From the NCBI RefSeq assembly GCF_002412165.1, contig NZ_NXIA01000002.1, forward strand, positions 353,750 through 417,749: a stretch of 64,000 nucleotides of DNA, written 5' to 3'. The stretch comes from Curtobacterium sp. 'Ferrero'. GTDB lineage: Bacteria; Actinomycetota; Actinomycetes; Actinomycetales; Microbacteriaceae. The notes below the pieces were generated by a model. That model saw only the letters and a program-made list of their open reading frames with translations. It made no database searches and was not told the origin of the DNA. This document shows positions 28,659-37,147 of the stretch, piece by piece. Position 1 is the stretch's first letter, and the number at the start of each line of letters is the position of its first letter. The translations under genes and the position numbers were made by a program.

Positions 28659-30164
28659 GTGTCGACCCTCAGTGACCTCGTCCTCGCACAAGGCCGTTCC
28701 TCCGAAGCGGACGTGGAGTGGCTCCACCTCCTCGTGGGGGACTGGCAGCTGCTCGCCGACCTGTCCTTCGCCGACATGGTGCTCTGGGTGCCGACCGCCG
28801 AGGACGGCTCGTTCGTCGCCGTCGCACACGCCCGGCCGAGCTCGGCCGCGACGCTCTTCTACCGCGACATCGTCGGCCAGGAGATCCGCGAGGAGTGGCG
28901 CGAACAGGTCACCGAGTGCTTCGCCGCGTCGCGTGTGGTGGACTCCGCCGAGCCCGACTGGTACGAGGACACCCCGACCCGGGTGCGGGCGATCCCGGTG
29001 CTCCGCCGCCTCAGCCCGAAGAGCGCCGAGACCACCGACCGTCCGATCGCCGTCGTCACCCGACACTCGAACCAGGACGAGATGCGGACGCCGAGCCGCC
29101 AGGAGCTCAACTTCACCGCGAGCGCGAACGACCTCTTCGGCATGATCGCCACCGGGGACTTCCCGGACCTCGGCGCCCCGGCCGGGCCCCGCCGCGGCGC
29201 TCCCCGTGCGAGTGACGGTCTGCTCCGCCTCGACACCAACGGCGTGGTCACGTTCGCGAGCCCGAACGGCCTGAGCGCGTTCAACCGCATGGGGTTCGAG
29301 GGGGAGCTCGAGCGCAAGTCGCTGGCCGAGGTGACGACCGAGCTCATCGGCGCCAAGCTCGACGTCGACGAGTCACTCCCGCTCGTCGTCACCGGGCGCG
29401 CGCCGTGGCGTGCGGACATCGAGGCGAAGGGCGTCACGGTGTCCCTCCGCTCGATCCCGCTGCGCGACCACGGCGAGCGGATCGGCGCGGTCGTGCTCTG
29501 CCGCGACGTGACCGAGATGCGGCACCAGGAGCGCGAGCTCATCACGAAGGACGCCACGATCCGGGAGATCCACCACCGGGTGAAGAACAACCTGCAGACG
29601 GTGGCGTCGCTCCTGCGCATCCAGGCCCGGCGGACGCACTCCGACGAGGCCCGGACGTCGCTCCAGAACGCCATGCGGCGCGTCGCGGCGATCGCGGTCG
29701 TGCACGACACCCTCTCGACGGGGCTCAGCCAGAACGTCGACTTCGACGAGGTCTTCGACTCCGTGCTCAAGCTCGTCACCGAGGTCGCCGCGTCGCACAA
29801 CACGACCGTGCACCCGAAGAAGACCGGCGAGTTCGGTGTCCTGCCGTCCGAGGCCGCGACCCCGCTCGCCCTCGGTCTCACCGAGCTCGTGACGAACGCG
29901 GTGGAGCACGGCCTCGACGGTCGCGACGGCGAGGTGGAGATCGTCGCGGACCGGTACGACGACCACCTCGAGATCCAGGTCCGCGACAACGGTCGGGGCC
30001 TGCCCGAGGGCAAGGTCGGCTCCGGACTCGGCACGCAGATCGTCCGGACGCTGATCCAGGGTGAGCTCGGCGGCACGATCGACTGGCACACCCTCACGGG
30101 CAGCGGCACCGAGGTCGGCATCTCGATCCCGTTCCGCTGGTTGACGGCTGCGCCCGCGGCGTAG
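28659..30164 (+). CDS. pdtaS: PdtaS-like soluble sensor histidine kinase
   Basis: A cytoplasmic histidine kinase of 501 residues without membrane helices. The N-terminal GAF-like domain (residues ~20-160) and a PAS domain (~185-300) precede a HisKA_2 region with the phospho-acceptor histidine in EIHHRVKNNLQTVASLLRIQ. An HATPase domain follows with LTELVTNAVEHGLDGR, DNGRGLPEG and GSGLGTQIV. This architecture matches mycobacterial PdtaS, which signals to the antiterminator PdtaR. The convergent WhiB1-type gene next door reproduces the Rv3219-Rv3220c arrangement. No pdtaR gene lies in the window, so the partner must be elsewhere. Confidence 0.92.
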   Translation: MSTLSDLVLAQGRSSEADVEWLHLLVGDWQLLADLSFADMVLWVPTAEDGSFVAVAHARPSSAATLFYRDIVGQEIREEWREQVTECFAASRVVDSAEPDWYEDTPTRVRAIPVLRRLSPKSAETTDRPIAVVTRHSNQDEMRTPSRQELNFTASANDLFGMIATGDFPDLGAPAGPRRGAPRASDGLLRLDTNGVVTFASPNGLSAFNRMGFEGELERKSLAEVTTELIGAKLDVDESLPLVVTGRAPWRADIEAKGVTVSLRSIPLRDHGERIGAVVLCRDVTEMRHQERELITKDATIREIHHRVKNNLQTVASLLRIQARRTHSDEARTSLQNAMRRVAAIAVVHDTLSTGLSQNVDFDEVFDSVLKLVTEVAASHNTTVHPKKTGEFGVLPSEAATPLALGLTELVTNAVEHGLDGRDGEVEIVADRYDDHLEIQVRDNGRGLPEGKVGSGLGTQIVRTLIQGELGGTIDWHTLTGSGTEVGISIPFRWLTAAPAA

Positions 30165-30181
30165 GCGCCGGCCCCACTCCG

Positions 30182-30243
30182 GGAACCAGGTTCCGGACAC
30201 GACACCGTGGAAAATCGCGGTTCGGTGTCCGGAACCTGGTTCC
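30182..30243. repeat. 19-bp perfect inverted repeat, REP-like element
   Basis: Arms 30182-30200 and 30225-30243 are perfect reverse complements separated by 24 bp. Each arm contains the smaller palindrome GGAACCAGGTTCC or its complement. An inner GACACCG/CGGTGTC pair can form an alternative stem. The element lies between two convergent genes. Confidence 0.88.
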
Positions 30244-30274
30244 GCGAGCGAGACTCCACCGGCGCCCCGGGCAC

Positions 30275-30312
30275 GACGAAGCCCGCCGCCCCGGAGGGCA
30301 GCGGGCTTCGTC
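30275..30312 (-). terminator. Terminator of the WhiB1-type gene
   Basis: A 12-bp perfect stem (30275-30286 with 30301-30312) lies 10 nt after the stop codon of the minus-strand whiB gene. Confidence 0.75.
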
Positions 30313-30321
30313 AGCGATGCG

Positions 30322-30570
30322 TCAGGAGGCGCGGCGAGCACGGGCGGCGCGGCGCTTCAGCGCACGACGCTCGTCCTCGCTGAGGCCACCCCAGACGCCG
30401 GAGTCCTGGTTGTTCTCCAGTGCGTACTGCAGGCACATCTCGGTGACGGTGCAGCGGGCGCAGACGGACTTCGCCTTCTCGATCTGGTCCACTGCGGGGC
30501 CGGTGTTCCCGACCGGGAAGAAGAGCTCGGGGTCCGCGGTGAGGCAAGCTGCCTGGTCACGCCAGTCCAT
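30322..30570 (-). CDS. whiB1: WhiB-family regulator, WhiB1 type
   Basis: An 82-residue Wbl iron-sulfur protein. It starts MDWRDQAACLTADPELFFPVG, the opening typical of WhiB1 and related short Wbl proteins. The remaining cluster cysteines are in KSVCARCTVTEMCLQYALEN, followed by SGVWGGLSEDERRALKRR and a basic tail. In mycobacteria WhiB1 is essential and nitric-oxide sensitive. The ATG at 30570 has AAGGAG 8 nt upstream. The ~257-nt gap to the divergent membrane-protein gene implies a long leader or a complex control region. Convergence with the PdtaS-like kinase supports the subfamily assignment. Confidence 0.92.
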   Translation of the reverse strand: MDWRDQAACLTADPELFFPVGNTGPAVDQIEKAKSVCARCTVTEMCLQYALENNQDSGVWGGLSEDERRALKRRAARARRAS

Positions 30571-30827
30571 GTGTGGTGCTCCTTGATGTCGATGCTCGAA
30601 CGGCAGCCGTGGACGTGGTTCGGGGATCGGAACGCTGGGCATGCTGAGCATGAGGGGACACCCGTGGGGGAGGGATCCGCTGGAAGCGAGTCTGACGCCC
30701 GCAGAACGCTCGGGGGAGGAGCGTCGAACCACGGGAGACGCACACCACATCGTGCCGTCCAAACGACCTCGAATATCGTTCCATACTGGTAGGGGCAAAT
30801 CAAGGGTTCGGACGCTGGAGGATCGCT

Positions 30828-31259
30828 GTGCACGACACCACACCCGCTGGGTCCGCGGACCCCGGACGACCCTCGCCCGCGATCACGGTGCTGCAGGTGC
30901 TGCTCGGCCTCGAGTTCCTCGCGCTGGTCGGCGTCACCGTCTGGCTGATCGTCGAACTCGTCACCTCGCCGGCGACGAGCCTGGCGTCCGGCATCGCCCT
31001 GACGATCCTCACCGCGATCGCCGCCCTGTGGCTCGGTTCGCTGTTCGTCGGGCTGCGGAACCGACGGCCGTGGGTGCGCTCCGGGATCATCGTCTGGCAG
31101 GTCCTGCAGGGTGCCCTCGCGATCGGGGCCTTCCAGGGCGTGTTCCGTGTCGCCTGGTTCGGTTGGCTGCTGCTCGTCCCCGCGCTGCTCGCCATCACGC
31201 TGGTGGTCTCGCGGCCGGTCACGGCCGCCCTGGTGCGGCAGGACGGCGACGACGACTGA
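30828..31259 (+). CDS. Small four-helix membrane protein
   Basis: A 143-residue hydrophobic protein of unknown function. After a proline-rich start there are four predicted helices: ITVLQVLLGLEFLALVGVTV, LASGIALTILTAIAALWLGS, SGIIVWQVLQGALAIGAFQG and a last one around FGWLLLVPALLAITLVV, ending in an acidic tail. The GTG at 30828 has GGAGGA about 6 nt upstream. It is convergent with the peroxiredoxin gene across a shared hairpin. No catalytic motif is visible. Confidence 0.8.
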   Translation: MHDTTPAGSADPGRPSPAITVLQVLLGLEFLALVGVTVWLIVELVTSPATSLASGIALTILTAIAALWLGSLFVGLRNRRPWVRSGIIVWQVLQGALAIGAFQGVFRVAWFGWLLLVPALLAITLVVSRPVTAALVRQDGDDD

Positions 31260-31278
31260 CGCGCGTGCACGCGACGGC

Positions 31279-31322
31279 CTGGAGGCCCGGTGCCGGTCCC
31301 GTGGACCGGCTTCGGGCCTCCA
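31279..31322. terminator. Bidirectional hairpin between convergent genes
   Basis: CTGGAGGCCCGG at the left pairs with CGGGCCTCCAG at the right around a long inner GGTCC/GGACC stem. It serves the membrane-protein gene and the convergent bcp gene. Confidence 0.7.
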
Positions 31323-31340
31323 GTGCGTGCGCTCCGGCGA

Positions 31341-31811
31341 TCAGACCAGCCCGAGCTTCTTCCGCAGGCTGGCGACGTGCCCCGTGGCCTTCACGTTGTA
31401 GAGGGGGAGCTGCACGGTGCCGTCCTCGTCGACGACGATCGTCGAGCGGATCGTGCCGGTGACGATCTTCCCGTAGTTGTTCTTCTCGCCCCAGGCGCCG
31501 TACGCCTTGTGCACGGCGAGGTCCGGGTCGCTGAGCAGCGGGAACGTGAGGGCCTGCTCGTGCTGGAACGTCTTCAGCGCCGGCAGGTCGTCCTTCGAGA
31601 CGCCGAGGACCTCGTAGCCGGCCGCCTGCAGCGACGACATGTTGTCGCGGAAGTCGCACGCCTCGGTGGTGCACCCCGGGGTGGAGGCCGCCGGGTAGAA
31701 GTACACGATGACCTTCTTCCCGCGTAGGTCGTGCAGTGCGTGCTGCACGCCGTCCTGGTCGGGGAGGGTGAAGTCGGGGGCGGTGTCGCCGGCCGCGAGA
31801 CGGTCCGTCAT
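31341..31811 (-). CDS. bcp: Thioredoxin-dependent peroxiredoxin (Bcp/PrxQ type)
   Basis: Thiol peroxidase that reduces hydrogen peroxide and organic hydroperoxides with thioredoxin. The 156-residue protein has APDFTLPDQDGVQHALHDLRG near the N terminus and the active site YPAASTPGCTTEACDFRDN. The peroxidatic Cys is followed five residues later by a second Cys, the intramolecular disulfide arrangement of atypical 2-Cys PrxQ enzymes. LGVSKDDLPALKTFQ and the conserved RSTIVVDEDG follow. The ATG at 31811 gives the standard length. Confidence 0.95.
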   Translation of the reverse strand: MTDRLAAGDTAPDFTLPDQDGVQHALHDLRGKKVIVYFYPAASTPGCTTEACDFRDNMSSLQAAGYEVLGVSKDDLPALKTFQHEQALTFPLLSDPDLAVHKAYGAWGEKNNYGKIVTGTIRSTIVVDEDGTVQLPLYNVKATGHVASLRKKLGLV

Positions 31812-31923
31812 GGTGCTCCTGTTCGTTCCGGTGCCCGAGTGGTCTCGAGCACGCGAAAGCCATGCTATTGTTGTTTCCCGTTGCAGCACGGAAGTGCGGC
31901 GGCGATGAACAACTGCACACCAT

Positions 31924-31999
<76 letters not shown>

Positions 32000-32002
32000 G
32001 CA

Positions 32003-32032
32003 AGGCCCCGGTCCGTACGGACCGGGGCCTTC
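32003..32032. terminator. 30-bp perfect palindrome after tRNA-Lys
   Basis: AAGGCCCCGGTCCGT and its exact complement form a 15-bp stem without spacer bases, ending in CTT. It directly follows the tRNA CCA end and can act in both directions. Confidence 0.85.
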
Positions 32033-32126
32033 GTCGTTCCCCGGTGATCCCGCCCCGCCGACTCGACACGCCCGACGTGCGCGAGGGCGTCGGATCGGAC
32101 GGCAGTGGGTCGTGCCGCACCGACGA

Positions 32127-32158
32127 GAGCGCGGGCGGGGTGGTCCCCGCCCGCGCTC
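32127..32158 (-). terminator. Hairpin after the LAFTG surface-protein gene
   Basis: A 14-bp stem (32127-32140 with 32145-32158) and a 4-nt loop lie downstream of the minus-strand surface-protein gene. Three copies of TCGCAGTGCC at 32211, 32230 and 32248 lie between the stop codon and this hairpin. Confidence 0.65.
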
Positions 32159-32268
32159 GGGCGTCGGCGCTGTCGGTCGGTGCCGGGTCGGTCTCCCGTC
32201 CCCGCCCGGATCGCAGTGCCTTCGGCTGGTCGCAGTGCCGCCGCCGGTCGCAGTGCCGTCGGCCGGTC

Positions 32269-35200
32269 TCAGGCCCGCCGGTCGCGTGCTCCGGGCCGGG
32301 AGGGTCGGCGTCGGCGGACGAGGACCGTACCGCCCAGCGCGAGCGCCAGGGCTGCCGCCATCGCGAGCGGGAGGAGCCCTGCCGCTCCCGTGAAGGCGAG
32401 ACCGGTCGTCCGGTCGGTGTCCGCGTTCCCGTGCGGCCGCCGGGGTTCGTCGGCCGTGGCCGGTCCTGCGGCGGCGCCCGGTCCTGCGTCGGCGCCCGGT
32501 CCTGCGGCGCTGCCCGGTCCCGGCGTCCCACCCGGGGTCCCCGTCGATCCGCCCGGCGTGCCGGTCGACCCGCCGGCCGTGGCCACGAGCCCGGCGTCGA
32601 CGTCGTCGTCGGTGCTGACGCCGTCGGTCGCGCCCGACTCGTCCGTCGTCACGGCGAGGTGCACGACGTCCGAGCGGCCCGTCGTCGGCTCGGCGTCGGC
32701 GTCGCTCCCGGGGTCGGCCCCGACGCCTGCCGTGGTGAAGCCGAAGCCGTCCGGCGCCGACCACCTGACGCGGTAGTCGCCGGGGCGCAGGTCGTCGAAC
32801 CGGTAGTGCCCGGCGGCGTCGGTGTCGGTCGAACGCGTGACCTGCGCCCCGCGGTCGTCCGTCCCGGAGAGCTCGGCCCGGACCCCGGCGGCCGGGTGGT
32901 CGTCGTCCTGCAGCCCGTCGCGGTCGTCGTCGACCCACACGGTGTCGCCGACGGAGCCCGCCACGATCCGGACGGTCGCCCGGTTCGAGACCACGGGGAG
33001 CGCGAGGTCGGCCGCGCGGAGTCCGAAGCGGTTCGTGTAGCGGTCGTCCTGCTGCTGGCCCGTCGTCGACAGCGCCACCTGGTGCACGACCGTGGCGCCG
33101 GGTGCGACCGGGGCGGACCGGTCGATGCGGAAAGCCGACGCCTCGGCGAGGTCGGCCGGGCAGCCGGCGCTCCCGAACGCGTCGGCGGTGCACCACACGG
33201 TCGCGCCGCCGTCCCGGTTCGAGGGATCTGCGGGGTCGAGCGAGACGGAGGACGGATCCGCCGCTGTGTACCGCACGGCTTCCCCGGCTGCCGCATCGAC
33301 CGACACCGGGGCGGCGAGTGAGCGGCTGCCGTGGAAGGACGACCCGAGCCCGTCGCCGTCGGTGGGGAGGACGTCGACCAGCGCGACGTCGTGGACGTCC
33401 GTCGAACCCTGGTTGGTCCAGCCGAGGGTCCACTCGAGGTCGTCTCCCGTCACGACCACGGGGTGCACGGCCGACTTCTCGACGGCGATCCCGCCGGGGG
33501 AGACCAGGCGCACGGATCGCTGTGCCGTCCGGTCCGCCTCGGGCGACCGGTCCGTCGGCGACGCGACCTCAACCTCGTTCGTCAGCGTGCCCGCGGGGGT
33601 CAGCCGCGAGACGGACACCGTGTAGGTGATCGGCGCGAGCGCGCCGTTCGGCGTGACGCCCTCCAGGTCCCAGGTCAGACGCTGCCGGGTCACGCCGTCG
33701 TCGTCCACGGAGTCCACCGTCGGCGACGGGGAGGCGCTGCCGGGGACGTACTCGGTGCCGGCAGGGAGGAGGTCCTCGACCGTCAGGGTGGTCGGGCTGC
33801 CGTCCCCGCCGGCGTTCGCGATGCTCGGGTACAGCGCGAAGTCGACCCGGTCGCCTCCGGAGACCACGGAGGTCTCGTCCGGGGTGTCGTCCGCGCCGTA
33901 CCCGTCGTCGACGACCTTCTTCGCGATCCGGACCCGGTTCTCGGTCACGAGCACACTGTCCGCGAGCGGCCCGGCGCCGAGGACGGGGTCGGCGCTGTCG
34001 TGTCGCCACGCGGCCGTCCCGAACCGCAGGTGCCCGAAGTCGTACACGCGCGTCCCGCCGGCCACGGGGAGCACCCGGGTGTAGGTGTACAGCGACAGGC
34101 TCGTCCCACCGGTGAGGGTCGTCGTCGCCCGGACGGCCCCGACGGCGTCCGGGCCGCCCGGGACCAGCGCCGGATCGTCGTACCAGGGACCGGATGCGTC
34201 GTCGCAGTCGGCGGAGCGACCGGCGGCGGGGTCGGCCATGTCGTACGCGGCGTACTGCACCGTCGCAGGGGAGGACGAGGTCACCGCCGTGTACCGGCCG
34301 GCGACCCGCGTCAGCCGCTGGGTGGCGCGGTCGAAGGTGTCGCACACCACGGCGTTCTGTGACCGGAGGCCCGGGTTCGACGCGGAGACGCTGCTCCGGA
34401 TCGTCTGCCCGGGTGTGACCCACGGGTCGCCCTCCTTGGCGGAACCGGCGGTGATCGCGCCGTCGGCTCCGACCTGGGTGATCGTCTTGCCGCCGTTGCC
34501 CGGAGCGAGTTCGACGAGGGAGCGCCGCGCGACGTTGTCCGCTGTGGGCTCGGTGCCGCCGGGGAAGTTCGGTGCGCCGCTGACCGACGTGGTCGTGAGC
34601 GGACGGTAGGTGTTCTGCGAGGTGACCGACGAGCCGGCCGGCAGGTCGGGGACCCAGAGGCTCAGGTACCCGGTGACGACGTAGTTCTTCCGGCCACCGC
34701 TCAGCGGGCTGCCGTTCAGGCCCTTCGTCGGGATCCGCGCGGGGTCGGTGACGGTGTCGGTGATCGTGACGTCGACGTCCTGCCCCGGCGCCGACTGCGT
34801 GCAGGTGATCCGCCCCGAGTCGACGACGTTGCCGTCCCCGCCGCCGCGTCCGCCCGGGATCCCGGAGAAGCGCACCTCGTTCACCTCGTTGATGCCGCAG
34901 GCGGTCCGGTTCGGGGCGAAGAGCACGGCACCGGACGGCAGGTCTCCGGTGATCCGGGAGACGTCGTCGACGAAGTGCATCGGCCCCGCGCTCCCCTCGA
35001 AGCCGAGCAGACCCGCGCCCGGTTCGACGGGGAGCCAGTCGACCGAGATCGGGTAGACGAGCTGGAACCCCCGCGTCCGACCGTCGGGTCCGAGCACGTC
35101 GGCCTTCAGCTGGCTGCCGACGAGGTCCTTGCTGAGGTTGTACCGGGCCACGGCCGAGACGGTCGTCGACGGCGAGGTCGCCCGGACGGTCTCGCTGTCG

Positions 35201-35901
35201 TCAGCGGTGACCTCGGCCTGCACCGCCACCGTGTCGCCGGCCCGGAGGTCCGCCGACACCGTGAGCGCCACGGGGGTCGCGACGGTGCTGCCCTCGGTCA
35301 CCGAGCCGAGGTTGCACGTGAGCACCTGGCCGACGATGCCGCTGCCCGGACCGGTGCAGGAGCTCGGGAGGGCGGACCAGGCCGTGCCGGCGGGAGCGGT
35401 GACGGTGAAGCGCTCGTCGGTGCTGGTGCCACCGTTGCTGCTGACGGTGATCCGGTAGGTGACGGTGTCGAGCGTCCGCACGATCCCGTTCGTGTCGCCG
35501 GTGTCCCCGCCCGGGCCGTCGGTCGTCGTGAAGGGACCGTTGCCGTCCTTCGCGACCTCGACGGCCAGGCCGAGGGTGGCTGCGACCGCAGCGTCGTCGC
35601 GTGCGTGCGGGTCAGCGCTGGTCGGGGGTGGCGGCACCGGCGAGGCCGGAGCTGTCGCCGGAGCGGTGGCTGGTGCGATGGCTGGTGCGGTGACCGGTGC
35701 CGGTGCCGGTGCCGTGGCCGGGGCCGCAGCCGGTGCCGTGGCTGTCGTGCTCGCCGCGTCGTCCGCGGTGCTCGGGAGCTCGGCGGCCCCGGCGCTCGCC
35801 GGGCCCGTCAGCGCCGTGACCAGCGCGAGCGCGACGGTGGTGACCGTGGACGCCGCGACCGTGCGGCGTCGTCGTGGAGAGGGAGCGTCCTGGTGTTTCA
35901 C
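32269..35901 (-). CDS. Sortase-anchored SdrD/DUF11-type surface protein
   Basis: A 1210-residue secreted, probably cell-wall-anchored protein. A GTG start gives a signal peptide (TVAASTVTTVALALVTALTG...AGA), then a low-complexity Ala/Pro/Thr stretch to about residue 90. Several DUF11-type beta domains follow, marked by VEKSAVHPVVVTGDDLEWTL and similar segments. An SdrD B-like domain lies near residues 1000-1080 (GDTVWVDDDRDGLQDDDHP, GHYRFDDLRPGDYRVRW). A Gly/Thr/Pro linker leads to the sorting signal LAFTG, a hydrophobic helix and VRRRRPSRPG. LAxTG is the motif preferred by class E sortases of GC-rich Gram-positives. No sortase gene lies in the window. A TAGCGT box 7 nt upstream decides the GTG start. 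Confidence 0.88.
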   Translation of the reverse strand: MKHQDAPSPRRRRTVAASTVTTVALALVTALTGPASAGAAELPSTADDAASTTATAPAAAPATAPAPAPVTAPAIAPATAPATAPASPVPPPPTSADPHARDDAAVAATLGLAVEVAKDGNGPFTTTDGPGGDTGDTNGIVRTLDTVTYRITVSSNGGTSTDERFTVTAPAGTAWSALPSSCTGPGSGIVGQVLTCNLGSVTEGSTVATPVALTVSADLRAGDTVAVQAEVTADDSETVRATSPSTTVSAVARYNLSKDLVGSQLKADVLGPDGRTRGFQLVYPISVDWLPVEPGAGLLGFEGSAGPMHFVDDVSRITGDLPSGAVLFAPNRTACGINEVNEVRFSGIPGGRGGGDGNVVDSGRITCTQSAPGQDVDVTITDTVTDPARIPTKGLNGSPLSGGRKNYVVTGYLSLWVPDLPAGSSVTSQNTYRPLTTTSVSGAPNFPGGTEPTADNVARRSLVELAPGNGGKTITQVGADGAITAGSAKEGDPWVTPGQTIRSSVSASNPGLRSQNAVVCDTFDRATQRLTRVAGRYTAVTSSSPATVQYAAYDMADPAAGRSADCDDASGPWYDDPALVPGGPDAVGAVRATTTLTGGTSLSLYTYTRVLPVAGGTRVYDFGHLRFGTAAWRHDSADPVLGAGPLADSVLVTENRVRIAKKVVDDGYGADDTPDETSVVSGGDRVDFALYPSIANAGGDGSPTTLTVEDLLPAGTEYVPGSASPSPTVDSVDDDGVTRQRLTWDLEGVTPNGALAPITYTVSVSRLTPAGTLTNEVEVASPTDRSPEADRTAQRSVRLVSPGGIAVEKSAVHPVVVTGDDLEWTLGWTNQGSTDVHDVALVDVLPTDGDGLGSSFHGSRSLAAPVSVDAAAGEAVRYTAADPSSVSLDPADPSNRDGGATVWCTADAFGSAGCPADLAEASAFRIDRSAPVAPGATVVHQVALSTTGQQQDDRYTNRFGLRAADLALPVVSNRATVRIVAGSVGDTVWVDDDRDGLQDDDHPAAGVRAELSGTDDRGAQVTRSTDTDAAGHYRFDDLRPGDYRVRWSAPDGFGFTTAGVGADPGSDADAEPTTGRSDVVHLAVTTDESGATDGVSTDDDVDAGLVATAGGSTGTPGGSTGTPGGTPGPGSAAGPGADAGPGAAAGPATADEPRRPHGNADTDRTTGLAFTGAAGLLPLAMAAALALALGGTVLVRRRRPSRPGARDRRA

Positions 35902-35908
35902 GTTCCAC

Positions 35909-35914
35909 ACGCTA
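35909..35914 (-). promoter_or_regulatory. -10 box TAGCGT of the surface-protein gene (leaderless type)
   Basis: TAGCGT on the minus strand ends 7 nt before the GTG at 35901. Confidence 0.55.
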
Positions 35915-35999
35915 CATGGGGGTGGACAGGTCGTCCGCACGGATCCCGACGGGGGTGCCGGGTCGGCCGCGTCGGGACGGAGGCGTCGGAGGCGTCGGG

Positions 36000-36650
36000 T
36001 CAGGCTCGGCGGACGTCGACGACCCGGTCCTCGCCGAACACCGGCCGGAGGGAGCCCGCCGACGCCGCCGCGAGGTCGGTCCGCAGTCGGTCGTGCCCGG
36101 TCGCAGGCACCCAGAGCTCGAACGCGGCCCCGGCGCCGTAGGTCGTGTCCCCGAGCACGGCATCGTGGTGCCGGACCCAGTCGCGCAGCACGTTGTCGAT
36201 CCGACCGGCGTCGACGTGCGGGACCGAGACGACCGCCCGGGTCAGCGTGCGACGCTCGACGAGCTCCGCGCGGTCGAGCGCCTCGGACACCGAGGTCGAG
36301 TAGGCCCGGACGAGTCCGCCGGCTCCGAGCTTGACGCCGCCGAACCAGCGCGTGACGACCACCACGAGGTCGGTGAGCTCGCGACGGCGGAGGACCTCGA
36401 GCATGGGTACCCCCGCCGTGCCGCTCGGCTCGCCGTCGTCGGACGACCGCGCCTGGTCGCCGAGGACACCGGTCACCATCGCGGTGCAGTGGTGGCGCGC
36501 GTCCCAGTGCCGCTTCCGGACGGCTGCGATCACCCGGTCCGCGTCCGCCACGTCCTCGACCGGCGCGACGGTGGTGAGGAACCGCGACCGCGTGACCACG
36601 ATCTCGTGCTCGAGTGGTGCGGCGATGGTCGCGGGCAGCTGACGGGTCAC
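36000..36650 (-). CDS. YigZ/IMPACT family protein
   Basis: A 216-residue member of the YigZ/IMPACT (UPF0029) family, whose bacterial role is unsettled, possibly translation- or nucleic-acid-related. Residues ~10-130 carry the conserved SRFLTTVAPVED, WDARHHCTAMV, DDGEPSGTAGVPMLEVL and WFGGVKLGAGGLVRAY segments. The C-terminal ~80 residues form the ferredoxin-like second domain. The GTG at 36650 is chosen because TAGCCT on the minus strand ends 7 nt upstream. The gene is divergent from the XRE-ImmA cassette. Confidence 0.92.
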   Translation of the reverse strand: MTRQLPATIAAPLEHEIVVTRSRFLTTVAPVEDVADADRVIAAVRKRHWDARHHCTAMVTGVLGDQARSSDDGEPSGTAGVPMLEVLRRRELTDLVVVVTRWFGGVKLGAGGLVRAYSTSVSEALDRAELVERRTLTRAVVSVPHVDAGRIDNVLRDWVRHHDAVLGDTTYGAGAAFELWVPATGHDRLRTDLAAASAGSLRPVFGEDRVVDVRRA

Positions 36651-36657
36651 CGGATCG

Positions 36658-36663
36658 AGGCTA
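36658..36663 (-). promoter_or_regulatory. -10 box TAGCCT of the YigZ-family gene (leaderless type)
   Basis: TAGCCT on the minus strand ends 7 nt before the GTG at 36650. Confidence 0.55.
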
Positions 36664-36670
36664 CCGGCGC

Positions 36671-36676
36671 TAGCAT
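36671..36676 (+). promoter_or_regulatory. -10 box TAGCAT of the XRE-ImmA cassette
   Basis: TAGCAT lies 36 nt before the ATG at 36713. The transcript would keep a short leader with the GGAGGAG ribosome-binding site. Confidence 0.5.
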
Positions 36677-36712
36677 GTCGTGCACCGCTGACCGGGGAGG
36701 AGTCCGATCGAC

Positions 36713-37147
36713 ATGGTGGAGGAGCGGGGTGGCGCGCTCGACGCCGCGGAACTCGCGCGCCGACTGAACCTGCTGCTCGACTTCGAGGAGTCGCAGCGAG
36801 GGGTGCCGGTGCCGTTCGCGGCGGTGGAGGAGTACGTGGCCGAGCACGGCGGCTCACTCTCTCGGGCGAAGTGGACCTACATGCTCTCCGGGGACGGTCG
36901 GCGCAACCGCGACACGGGCCTCCTCCGGCTGCTCGCGGGCTTCTTCGAGGTGGACGAGCGGTTCCTGCTCGAGGACAGCGAGGTCCCCGCCCGCATCAGT
37001 GCGCAGCTCGCCCTCGTCCGGTCGCTGCGCTCGGCCCGGGTGAGCGGGTTCGCCGCCAGGACCTTCCCGGGAGAGCTCTCCGCGGACGCGTTGCGGCGCA
37101 TCGCGGCCGTGCTCGAGGAGGAGTCACAGCGCGGGAGCGTCGCGTGA
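36713..37147 (+). CDS. XRE-like regulator, first gene of the ImmA cassette
   Basis: A 144-residue protein with a lambda-repressor-like helix-turn-helix fold, recognised from LARRLNLLLDFEESQRGVPV, PFAAVEEYVAEHGGSLSRAK, WTYMLSGDGRRNRDTGLLR and LLAGFFEVDERFLLED. The last segment matches the ending of XRE domains that pair with ImmA-type peptidases. The C-terminal ~40 residues (ALVRSLRSARVSGFAARTF) are helical. ATG 36713 has GGAGGAG about 11 nt upstream. The stop overlaps the next start as GTGA. It probably represses or activates its own operon; DNA targets are unknown. Confidence 0.8.
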   Translation: MVEERGGALDAAELARRLNLLLDFEESQRGVPVPFAAVEEYVAEHGGSLSRAKWTYMLSGDGRRNRDTGLLRLLAGFFEVDERFLLEDSEVPARISAQLALVRSLRSARVSGFAARTFPGELSADALRRIAAVLEEESQRGSVA

